NCBI GenBank assembly: GCA_009746045.1
Contig: RPFO01000448.1
Span: 270,126 to 334,125 of the forward strand
From: Mesostigma viride
Lineage: Eukaryota; Streptophyta; Mesostigmatophyceae; Mesostigmatales; Mesostigmataceae
Direction: 5' to 3'
Length of the DNA: 64,000 nucleotides
A program made the position numbers and the translations under genes. Shown here in pieces: positions 24,301 to 36,300 of this stretch (position 1 is its first letter; every line of letters starts with the position of its first letter). The notes under the pieces are model-generated. The model saw only the letters and a list, made by a program, of their open reading frames with translations. It was not told where the DNA came from and ran no database searches.

Positions 24301-27300
24301 CAGGGCACCTCTGGCCCACCCACCTGCCCCAGCGCCGCAACCTCCCCCTTGATCCCCTCCATCTCTTTCTCCAGCTCCTCCACGCGTCCCTGCAGGTGGT
24401 CCCCGCATATCTCCTGCCCACACTTGTCGCACAGCGGGGCGAGCTCGCCGTCGTTGCCCGCGCCTCCATTTTCAGCACCCGCGAGCTCCCTGGCTGACTT
24501 GGGAGCTGTTTGGGCACTACCGCCTGAGCCGTTGAGGGCGTCAGGCTGGGCTGTTTGCGTTGAGAATGATCGCAGTGAACCTCGCTGCAACGGGGAGTTT
24601 GTGCCTGGAGAGGCCTCGCCGGTCGACTCCAAGCTTTCGAGCGTCTGCTTCCACTTGCGCAGCTGGGTGGCGCGATCTGCCAGCTTCCCTTCCAGAGCAA
24701 GCAGCTGTGGTGGTTGGCGCGCCATGGTGCCACGCAGTGGTGGGTGTGCCACGGTGCCATGTGAACGGCGTACGATAAGTGTTCAGTACAGCACAGTGGT
24801 GACAACATCACACGTCATCAAAGCTAGGAGCAAACGTTATCTTAAGCACAGATGAAAGCAAAGATGAGCATTGGCAAACATAAGCAAAGATCGTGGTGTT
24901 AACAAAAGCACACGATGTGAGTATGTGAGCTTAAGATACCCACGAGAAGCACCCACAGGAAGCACCCACAGGAAGCACCACGATGCGGGCGACCACCTGG
25001 CTATGAACAACAAGGCCTCTCCCTCCCGGGAGCTGCTGAGATCTCCCGTGCGAGACCACGGGGCCAGGGGGACGACCACGCGGCCAGGGGGAAGACTACG
25101 CGGCCAGGGGGAAGACCACGCGGCCAGGGGGGAGACCACGGGGCCAGGGGCCAGGGGGGTTTATAAAGTCCTAGGATTACTCCAGAGGAAGCGAGGAACC
25201 ATCACGTTGGCACATCATGTGAGCACGCCCCAAAGTCAAAAGCACAAAGTAACGCTTTACTGTATGTACCTTGCTCTTTACGGGTATCAGCTGCTCCGCG
25301 AGCCTCCCCTTCTCTTGCTCCAGCGATGCAGACGCCTCCTGCAAATCATTCTCCCGCAGCGCCTCAGCCACCACCTCCGCCTCATCCCGCTCTTCTGCTC
25401 GCATACGTCGCCCCACGCATTTCCTCACCTCAATCAGTGTCAGTACCAGCTAGGACCAGCGCAAGCAGGAGCAACCATGCTTTGCCGAGACGGTTTCCCC
25501 CAACAGCTCGCCCAGCAGATGCGCCTCAATTCCACTAGCTAGCTAGGCTTCCCATATTTGCTTTTGACGATGTCAAGGTAGCGCATCTAATGAGGATGGC
25601 ACAACCCTTTCACTCTCCTTCTGTTCTCTGCCGAATAAACCTGGGGGGAAAAACAGGCTCTAGCTCGTCAGCATAAGAGGAAAGAGAGTCTAAGCAACGC
25701 ATAGTGGCAAACGACCCAGGTCGAAGACCCCCCAGGCAGACATGTAACAAGAAATATACCATTATGTAATCCGCCACTGATTCCAGCGACAGCCAGCTAA
25801 CCCACTAAACAATTCTTTAGGGTTATAAGTTGTCTACTTCATGGCAGCCCACCATTGAAAATTTTGGCATTGATTCCTCCACTAGGTACCCAACATATCA
25901 GAGGCCAAGTTACCTGAATAAAGCTACTATGTTTTGCCTCCCAATCTCAATGAAGGTTAAGAGGTAAACTATATAAATGTATCATTTACAGGATCAAAAG
26001 CAGCATGTGTTTCCTCTTATTAGCAGAGAGTGTGAAGCCAAGTAAATAGTAAAACAAGTTTCCTGCACTGCATTCCTTCATTGTAGGCTTCCATTGTTGA
26101 AGGCAGAGGTGTGAGAGTGCATCTGCGAGTGTGTGTACACACTTGTGGGTGAACATGCACGCGTATGTGTTCACAAAGGAAAATCTTTCTAGTAGCACTT
26201 TACATTGTAAGTGCTTGAAGCTGTACTACTCTAAGTTGTTAATTAAAGGCTGTGAAGGGCATACTTGTTTGTACGACCACGGGCTATGTCGGGCTATGAA
26301 GTGCTGTGGAGGGCATACTTGTTTGTGCGACCACGGAGGGCCAGGCATCGACTCACCGATAGCGCTGACCCTGGCCAGCACACCGCGCACAGCTGAGATG
26401 CTCGCCTGGAGTTCCGTGAGCAATGAGCGCTGCCGTCCCAGGATGGGTGCCAGCTGGGCGCGGGCCTTGATTTCCTTTGTATTGCTGGGAATGGGGGCCA
26501 GCAAGGCAGTCACACCCAAGCAGCCATTGGCAACACACCGACGCACAAGCCACGAGACACACCCACCCACACAAGCAAGCATGCATGAATGCATGCGTGG
26601 ACCCTAAGCATTTGAATCCCTTTCAGCGGTGCGCAAGGCACTCAGATATGACCGGGTTTGAGTACGTTTTATAGTTGGCGCGTGTGTGCGGAGAGATTAA
26701 GGGGTCCAGTTTGCTACAGCTAAAGAAGGTGTGTCGCAATAGTAGACCCGATAAGCCTGGTTCCAAAGGCGCGACGGATGGCTACCCTGTTTTGATGTTC
26801 CAGTGGCTACCCTTGACAATGAAGGGTAGGGTTCCTTTCCGCGTGGAAAGCTGTCAAAGCTATGGCATGCAAGGCACTGAAGCTTACCCACTCAATCTTC
26901 ACAACCCCTGCAAAAAAGGTCATTGCCCACTGTCGAAAAAGCATGATTGCATTTGCCTTTCCTACGGCAGCACTACGGTAGCACCCAATGCTGTGAGAGG
27001 CTGACCCCGATGGATGGGGGTCGCTTTGCCCAAGAAAAATAATGCCATGCCTCTGAAGTACTTTCTTAGCGGTCGCAGACAAACAAGTCATGGCTTACCA
27101 ATCTGACCGCAGCTTGCGTTCCGCCACATCCTGCGCTGCGAGCTGGGGCCCGCATGAGCATTGCAAGGCGAACAAGAAAAAAAGTGCGGATGGCGAGGAG
27201 ACATGTAGAAGGCAAGAATAGACCTTGTGGGGCGATGCTTAGCCAGGAATTGTTAACAGGGCTTGCGATAAATGTTTGTGGTCAGGTCTAATTGTTACAT

Positions 27301-30300
27301 TAGCTCGGTCGTGCGGATCACAATTGCTGGGATGGTATGATGCATGGTACACAGAGTGAATTGCAACAAAACCAGATTGGGCTTCAGTTTCCTCTCGTAG
27401 ACAAGGAAATGAGATGATGCATTACGATAGAAGCATAACCAAGAAAATGTTCCTTTCTATGAGCATGACAATAGAAACCTAAGCTTGATTGAAAGAGGCT
27501 TACAGGCAGGCTTTTGCGACTCTTCATGGTATCCATTCTGTATGGCTAATATGCAGTCAAGGGAACAGAGATCAGCCTTATATCCCAAACGAGCACAACA
27601 GTCTTATAGGTTCTGCGCACACCTGGGATTTTTGTTATCAAGCAGACTGTTACAACAAGCCCGGTAGGTCAACACACACACACATGCCCGTACAGCATAC
27701 AGCAAACAAACAAAGTCAAACACAAGGTCAGTCACCACTGGTGTATTTCTGCAAGCACATTCAGCACACGCTGTCGTCACACGCTGGCACCTCGTTGGGA
27801 AACCAGAACCGCACAAAGACCATGACCAATCTCACAAAGGTACCAAGGTATCAACTTCCATTAGTAATAAATTATTATTCGATATCTAATGATGAGATAT
27901 CGATTGGAGCACATACATAATCCTTGGACGCCTCGACGCTGGCTTTCAGTTCTGCCACTTTGCCTTTTTGTATGGCGACAGACTCCTTTAAGGCACTGAC
28001 GCCGTCCTTGGCCTTCTCATGCGCATCCTTCCACACGCTGGTGGCCACCAACTGGAGGATCCCTTCCTGGCAACGCCCAGGGTGGCACCCAGGTGAAAAG
28101 CCAGACCACACACCAGATTGGAGATAGAGTAAATTCTAAATCCACACAGATAAACAACATACAAAAGACACGGAATGTCTCGACTGGGGTGTCTTGTAGG
28201 TGAAGGGCCCGGACCAATGCCAGAACGTGAGATGCGATGTACCATTGGCGCAGCAATCGATGCTTAGTGCTGAGCGTGCACACGGGGAGCCGTTTCGTGC
28301 TGTGCTGCCCTTTTCATGTCAGGATGAGATTGACGGTCCATCCAACCTGCTGGTCATGCAGATTGGCACAAAAGTGCATGCATCGCCCCCAGCTTTGCGT
28401 GCAATCCCTTCATACCCTCTCCCCTCACACGCATGCCTGCACCCGTGCTACAAGACCAAGGAAACTTCCCACCACCAACAATCAAAAGGGGCGTGCTAGT
28501 GTACACAATGCTCCAGGAATCTGAATCTGAATCTGAATCTGAATCTGAATCTGAATCTGAATCTGAATCTGAATCTGAATCTGAATCTGGATCTGGATCT
28601 GGATCTGGATCAGGATCTGGATCTGGATCTGAATCTGAATCTGAATCTGAATCTGAATCTGAAACTGAAACTGAATCTGAATCGGAATCGGAATCGGAAT
28701 CGGAATCGGAATTGGAATCGGAATCTGAATCTGAATCTGAATCTGAATCTGAATCTGAATCTGAATCAGAATCTGAATCTGAATCTGAATCTGAAGCCAC
28801 AACTGAAGCTGCAGCTGAAGCTGCAGCTGAAGCTGCAGCTGAAGCCGCAAGATCTACCGTATCGCCCCTGCTTGGGTCCTCGACGGGAAACCAAGACAGT
28901 GCTGCTCTGCTAACGGCAGAGCACAGCCAGTACTAAGGGCTATCCTGCTATGGGCACTACACGGTGACGTAAACTGCAGTTCTATATTCTAAAATTGCAA
29001 AACAGTATGTAGCAGACAACAGCATTGCACGTAAAAATCCTGCCCCCTACCCATACACAGTGATGATGCACTTGTCATGCCCCACCCACCTTGAACAAGC
29101 AGTCGCCCACATACAACAGGCCAGGAATCGCGCTGCCACAGTACACAAATCCAACCCCTCCAACAGCTAGCCCCACCCACCTTGAACACGCGGTCGCCCA
29201 CATACAACAGGCCAGGAATCGCGCTGCCACAGTACACAAATCCAACCCTTCCAACAGCTAGCCCCACCCACCTTGAACACGCGGTCGCCCACATCCAACA
29301 GGCCAGGAATCGCACTGCCACAGTACACAAATCCAACCCCTCCAACAGCTAGCCCCACCTTGAACACGTGGTCGCCCACACCCAACAGGCCAGGAATCGC
29401 ACTGCCACAGTACACAAATCCAACCCCTCCAACAGCTAGCCCCACCCACCTTGAGCACGCGGTCGCCCACATACAACAGGCCAGGAATCGCACTGCCACA
29501 GTACACAAATCCAACCCCTCCAACAGCTAGCCCCACCTTGAACACGCGGTCGCCCACACCCAACAGGCCAGGAATCGCACTGCCACAGTACACAAATCCA
29601 ACCCCTCCAACAGCTAGCCCCACCCACCTTGAACACGCAGTCGCCCACGTACAACAGGCCAGGAATCGCACTGCCACAGTACACAAATCCAACCCCTCCA
29701 ACAGCTAGCCCCACCCACCTTGAACACGTGGTCGCCCACATCCAACAGGCCAGGAATCGCACTGCCACAGTACACAAATCCAACCCCTCCAACAGCTAGC
29801 CCCACCCACCTTGAACACGCGGTCGCCCACATCCAACAGGCCAGGAATCGCACTGCCACAGTACACAAATCCAACCCCTCCAACAGCTAGCCCCACCCAC
29901 CTTGAACACGCGGTCGCCCACATACAACAGGCCAGGAATCGCACTGCCACAGTACACAAATCCAACCCCTCCAACAGCTTGCCCCACCTTGAACACGCGG
30001 TCGCCCACACCCAACAGGCCAGGAATCGCACTGCCACAGTACACAAATCCAACCCCTCCAACAACTAGCCCCACCCACCTTGAACACGCCGTCGCCCACA
30101 CCCAACAGGCCAGGAATCGCGCTGCCACAGTACACAAATCCAACCCCTCCAACAACTAGCCCCACCCACCTTGAACACGTGGTCGCCCACATCCAACAGG
30201 CCAGGAATCGCACTGCCACAGTACACAAATCCAACCCCTCCAACAACTAGCCCCACCCACCTTGAACACGTGGTCGCCCACATCCAACAGGCCAGGAATC

Positions 30301-33300
30301 GCACTGCCACAGTACACAAATCCAACCCCTCCAACAGCTAGCCCCACCCACCTTGAACACGCGGTCGCCCACATACAACAGGCCAGGAATCGCACTGCCA
30401 CAGTACACAAATCCAGCCCCTCCAACAGCTAGCCCCACCTTGAACACGTGGTCGCCCACGTACAACAGGCCAGGAATCGCACTGTCACAGTACACAAATC
30501 CAACCCCTCCAACAACTAGCCCCACCCACCTTGAACACGCCGTCGCCCACACCCAACAGGCCAGGAATCGCGCTGCCACAGTACACAAATCCAACCCCTC
30601 CAACAGCTAGCCCCACCCACCTTGAACACGTGGTCGCCCACATCCAACAGGCCAGGAATCGCACTGCCACAGTACACAAATCCAACCCCTCCAACAGCTA
30701 GCCCCACCCACCTTGAACATGTGGTCGCCCACATACAACAGGCCAGGAATCGCACTGCCACAGTACACAAATCCAACCCCTCCAACAGCTAGCCCCACCC
30801 ACCTTGAACACGCGGTCGCCCACACCCAACAGGCCAGGAATCGCACTGCCACAGTACACAAATCCAACCCCTCCAACGGCTAGCCCCACCCACCTTGAAC
30901 ACGCGGTCGCCCACATACAACAGGCCAGGAATCGCACTGCCACAGTACACAAATCCAACCCCTCCAACAGCTAGCCCCACCCACCTTGAACACGTGGTCG
31001 CCCACATACAACAGGCCAGGAATCGCGCTGCCACAGTACACAAATCCAACCCCTCCAACAGCTAGCCCCACCCACCTTGAACACCTGGTCGCCCACACCC
31101 AACAGGCCAGGAATCGCACTGCCACAGAACACAAATCCAACCCCTCCAACAGCTAGCCCCACCCACCTTGAACACGTGGTCGCCCACACCCAACAGGCCA
31201 GGAATCGCGCTGCCACAGTACACAAATCCAACCCCTCCAACAGCTAGCCCCACCCACCTTCAACACGCGGTCGCCCACATACAACAGGCCAGGAATCGCG
31301 CTGCCACAGTACACAAATCCAACCCCTCCAACAGCTAGCCCCACCCACCTTGAACACGTGGTCGCCCACAGCCAACAGGCCAGGAATCGCACTGCCACAG
31401 TACACAAATCCAACCCCTCCAACAGCTAGCCCCACCCACCTTGAACACGCGGTCGCCCGCATACAACAGGCCAGGAATCGCACTGCCACAGTACACAAAT
31501 CCAACCCCTCCAACAACTAGCCCCACCCACCTTGAACACGCGGTCGCCCACATCCAACAGGCCAGGAATCGCACTGCCACAGTACACAAATCCAACCCCT
31601 CCAACAGCTAGCCCCACCCACCTTGAACACGCGGTCGCCCACATCCAACAGGCCGTCCCCGACCGCGTGCTGGCCGTGGAACACGGAGCGCCGGAGGACC
31701 GACGTGTCGCTGTTTCACGTTCACGCATCGCATATAGCAATACAATGACCGCGGTAAGTCTAGCGTCCGGGGTGTTCGCCTCTATGGCTAGCTCTTGTGC
31801 TGACCCTGGAAGACCGAGTGCTGCTGCAGGGTTGTCTCATGCTCATGCACAGCACAGCATGAGCACAGCCGCTGCAGGTATTAACGTTTACAATTCCAGG
31901 GTTACAAGGCAGCCAATCCCCTCCCCATCAAGTCCAAAGTTTTTGGAATGAGAAGCAGCGACAAGCATTTCATGCCCATGGTTGGAATACAAGGCTGCCG
32001 TGATACTAAAGATTATAAGTTGAAGGTTATGGGATTTTGAGGCTTCAAAACGTTTGAAAAAGGTGTAATGGGCATTAAGGCTCCATATCGCTCACACCAT
32101 GCCAAAGCGCAGGGCATGCAGACCGTGAGTTTGCATCGTCGTACATGAAAGCCTGGCGCGACTAGCATTGTTGCGGCGGTCCCTCCTTCATGATTTCAAA
32201 TCAGATCAAGGCATGTCATGCTTTTCACAGGTAGACCTTGCGATAAAACTCCTTCAACTGCTACAAGTGTGCTCCCACCCTTCACAAACCCAAGGCTCTG
32301 GCTCCAACAACCACAGAGCCTGCACTCCGCTGCACCCCCAACCTGCCCATGGGTTGCTTGCTCCACCCCAAATATGCCCCCTCTGCTCTACCCCCAATAT
32401 CCCCCCTCTGCTCCACCCCCAATATCCCCCCTCTGCTCTACCCCCAATATCCCCCCTCTGCTCCACCCCAAATATCCCCCCTCTGCTCCACCCCCAATAT
32501 CCCCCCTCTGCTCCACCCCCAATATCCCCCCTCTGCTCTACCCCCAATATCCCCCTCTGCTCCACCCCAAATATCCCCCCTCTGCTCCACCCCCAATATC
32601 CCCACTCTGCTCCACCCCCAATATCCCCCTCTGCTCCACCCCAAATATCCCCCCTCTGCTCCACCCCCAATATCCCCCCTCTGCTGCCAGATATCCTCCA
32701 TACAAGGACGCCCTCACGACACTCTCATGAGATGCTTCTTCACTCTCCCTCACACGCTTGACTCAACTCACAGCATGATCCACTCTCACTCACACTCTCG
32801 ACTCACATGATGCCGTTGATCCTGGCCTGCGTCTTCTTCACATCCAGCTCCGTCAGGTCCTCCCCGTCCAACCAAAAATTGAGCACGGGCGTGGGCTTCT
32901 GCTTGCCCAACAACACGCGGCGCTCCACGATGAACTCCTGGCCGTTCACGGCGCCGCGCACCCTGACGCGCGCCTGCTGGGACCCCTGGTGGACCACATC
33001 GGCGCCCGTCAGGCCGCTGGTGGCGGCAGGGCGGGGGTCCGTGCTGCCTGAGCTCGGACCGCAGGTGGCGGTATATTGGCGGAAGCGGATGACCGCCGAC
33101 GTAAGAGGGGGGAGCAACGTAGGTGGGCCACATTGCAGGTCGGACCAGGTGATGAGCTAATGCAAATTTGTCATTGTGGGAAGTCCTTTCATCGTAGCAC
33201 CAAGCCCACGGAGGGTTTCAGCTGAAAAGCCGCGCTATCTAACTAGAATCCTGCCAACAGCCGTGGTTGTAGACATGCTCAGAGCAGCAAGTAGAGAGAG

Positions 33301-36300
33301 TGTGAAAAATGACGAAAACATAGAGAGAGGAGACGGCTTGCGATTACGGGGATATAAGCTAGTGAAACATACGCAGATGGTGCTTCCCACCCGAAAACAA
33401 GAAACGGCCTTCTCCATCCAACGAAACTACAAAAGTATTCCAATTACTATCCCCTTGGCATTAGCGTTCCAGCATGAACGCTTATCAAGATGTTAAGATG
33501 TTGAGATGCCATCTCACACAATGTCTGGCGCACCGCCTACTCACGCGAAAGAGCCCCAGCCTGGCCTCTGACCTGTGAGCGCCCAAAGGGGCGCCATCAC
33601 CAGCGTGGTCTTGCCCGCGCCATTGCTGTCAGCCGTCCCCTTCCCGTCGCGGTTCTCCCCCGACACCACGCACACGCCCCGTCGGCTCAGGGGGTACGTC
33701 GTCAGCTGCTCAAAGGGGCCATAGCCCTCAAGCTCCACCTCCTGGAACTCGACGCGGGCTGCCCGGAGGGCAGGTGGGAAGGGAGGCAGCCAGGGGTGGT
33801 TGGGATGAGGAAGGCAGTGAGCAACATTGAGGAGCTTCTCGAGGCAGCCCCACTACTCGGCTCTCAGGGGTTCTTGAGGCAGCCCGGGTACTCGGCTCTC
33901 AGGGGCTCCAACGGGAGGAGGCTCGCCGGCCATAGGTGACTGCCGAGGATATGGCTTGGGATCAAAAAAGCTTTGATGGGATGCTCCCGAGAAGGACAGG
34001 CCATTTGCTTCTCGCGGCCACCACTCAGGTGTTTCTGTTGGTGAAAAACTATTGTTTATCAAGGCAACCACTCAGGTGTTTCTGTTGGTGAAAAACTATT
34101 GCTTATCAAGGCAACCACTCAGGTGTTTCTGTTGGTGAAAAACTATTGCTTATCAAGGCAACCACTCAGGTGTTTTTCTTGGTAGGACAGCACACCCATG
34201 GGTCGGACAGCAAGGACGGAACCTTGCATGTTCCATTGAATTCCATACTTACAAGCAACCCTACCATGCGCTATCTGTTTCTGGAGAAGCAATCCACTAC
34301 TCGCTGCTACGCACAGGCTCTGCATGTTTATGCCTGCTAGCGTCGCTACCTCACAGGCTGCCCACTCACCCTGGGTCATGCCCTGCCGGACGCGGGGCGA
34401 GCCCAGGGCATCCAGCAGGGCCTTGCCCCTGGCGGTCGCGGCCTCGCTCAGTCCCTGGCTCTCGGCGTACCGTTGGAACAAGCCAAACACGCCCTGTAGG
34501 GTGCCGTGGCGCACAGACCGTGCAGCCAAGCACACTATCAGTAAGTGTGAGCATCAGCAGCCACGTTGACCATCGTGCGCTGGCAGCCTATGTGGATTGA
34601 ATGGATGAATGACAAACAGTGTAGGTTGAATACACGAGCAGTAATAATCGAACAGATGAAAATAGCTAAAGGGGAGTAGTCTTAAATTTGCCATGCATTG
34701 CTTTACATGCCTAACATGTCAGACACGACATTAGTGACAAGAAACATTGCCGTCAGAAGAGAGCATGCAAAGAGAGCCCATTGAAGCAGCCCCCAAAGCA
34801 TTCAAAGTCCATCCGTCTAGCGCTCTCACCATTTCTTCAGACATCTCGATGCGAGGTGGCTGGGATGCAGGCATCTGAAGGAACTCCAGCGTGACCCCCA
34901 TCTCTCGCAGGGCTTTCTGCAGAAGGCGCCAGAGACCCACGAATTAATTAGCACACGAACTCGTCAAACTTGAACACTCAGATGATGTACATGATTCTCG
35001 TCCTGCGTTTATAAAACAACAAACACTGGATGCGTGCTTGCATACAGCCAAAGAAACAGGTGCCTTGGCGTGGTAGAAGTCCATGGCCACACATTTATCG
35101 GCATGAACAACTTAATCATCGACGATCAGCTTCACGGGACAAACCCAATGCTAGATTATCATATTTAAAAAACATGGTCATTCCTGCAAGCTCTACAATC
35201 TGGCTGTAGCTGCTATCCTTCCATCTCACCACAAATGGATGCACAATGCTCCATTAGCCAAAATTCGCTCAAGATCAATGCGTGCTCCCTGCCAGGAAAC
35301 ACCAGCTTCAAGGGGCAGCGCTGCCACTATCCATCAGTACAGCCCCGCTCGCCACCCCACATCACAAGCACGTGTTTTCCCCAGCCGTGGTGAGCTTCAG
35401 GGGATACTACCACCAACGCTATTCGGCTCATATGAGCACGTGGTGAGCTTCAGGGGATACTACCACCAACGCTATTCGGCTCATATGAGCACGTGGTGAG
35501 CTTCAGGGGATACTACCACCAACGCTATTCGGCTCATATGAGCACGTGGTGAGCTTCAGGGGATACTACCACCAACGCTATTCGGCTCATATGAGCACGT
35601 GGTGAGCTTCAGGGGATACTACCACCAACGCTATTCGGCTCATATGAGCACGTGGCGAGCTTCAGGGGAAACTACCACCAACGCTATTCGGCTCATATGA
35701 GCACGTGGTGAGCTTCAGGGGATACTACCACCAACGCTATTCGGCTCATATGAGCACGTGGTGAGCTTCAGGGGATACTACCACCAACGCTATTCGGCTC
35801 ATATGAGCACGTGGTGAGCTTCAGGGGATACTACCACCAACGCTATTCGGCTCATATGAGCACGTGGTGAGCTTCAGGGGAAACTACCACCAACGCTATT
35901 CGGCTCATATGAGCACGTGGTGAGCTTCAGGGGATACTACCACCAACGCTATTCGGCTCATATGAGCACGTGGTGAGCTTCAGGGGATACTACCACCAAC
36001 GCTATTCGGCTCATATGAGCACGTGGTGAGCTTCAGGGGAAACTACCACCAACGCTATTCGGCTCATATGAGCACGTGGTGAGCTTCAGGGGAAACTACC
36101 ACCAACGCTATTCGGCTCATATGAGCATGCGCACACCCTCCCCAGCCCGAGCTCCCCACCCACTCCCACCACAGTATTGGCAGAGGGAATGGGATCCATA
36201 GTCTCCATGAGCTTGACGCCATCGGAAGACACGGTTGCCGTTATCCATCGGCAAAAGCAGTGAGCACCTACCCCGGCCGCTTCAAGCTTCTTGTTGTCCT

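Larger units (their letters stand above)
9395..33758 (-). other. ATPase (SbcC/Rad50-like) half, exons 10-27
   Basis: Exon 10 starts a beta strand and carries the Walker A region (residues about 534-552, ending SNGAGKTTL; Lys 550). Exon 12 supplies the Q-loop (VFHGQH, Q656). Exons 13-16 are charged coiled coil. Exon 17 (822-948) has the zinc hook CDKCG (C913, C916) flanked by about 60 residues of Ser/Gly-rich linker on the incoming side. Exons 18-21 are the returning coil. Exon 23 ends AFGPQGIQ and exon 24 continues [12 protein letters not shown], the conserved block where the second ATPase lobe begins. Exon 25 holds the ABC signature LSGGE (1247-1251), exon 26 Walker B VIVLDE (D1281, E1282), and exon 27 the D-loop HLDSEGG and H-loop SQAH (H1314). 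The arms are short, about 240 residues each, nearer to small SbcC-like proteins than to nuclear Rad50. Confidence 0.85.

Noticed and set aside
28433-28936. Ser-Glu / Ser-Asp repeat ORFs on both strands
   Set aside because: They are translations of a GAATCT microsatellite inside intron 12, with no matching splice phases.
28989-31740. Many overlapping 85-147-codon ORFs containing [14 protein letters not shown]
   Set aside because: All are the 91-bp minisatellite read in shifting frames. Only the final 88 nt (31622-31709) belong to an exon.
35391-36127. CRISPR array
   Set aside because: Whole units repeat with no unique spacers, in a eukaryotic intron; it is a minisatellite. The same holds for the 20-, 33-, 45-, 49- and 91-bp arrays.
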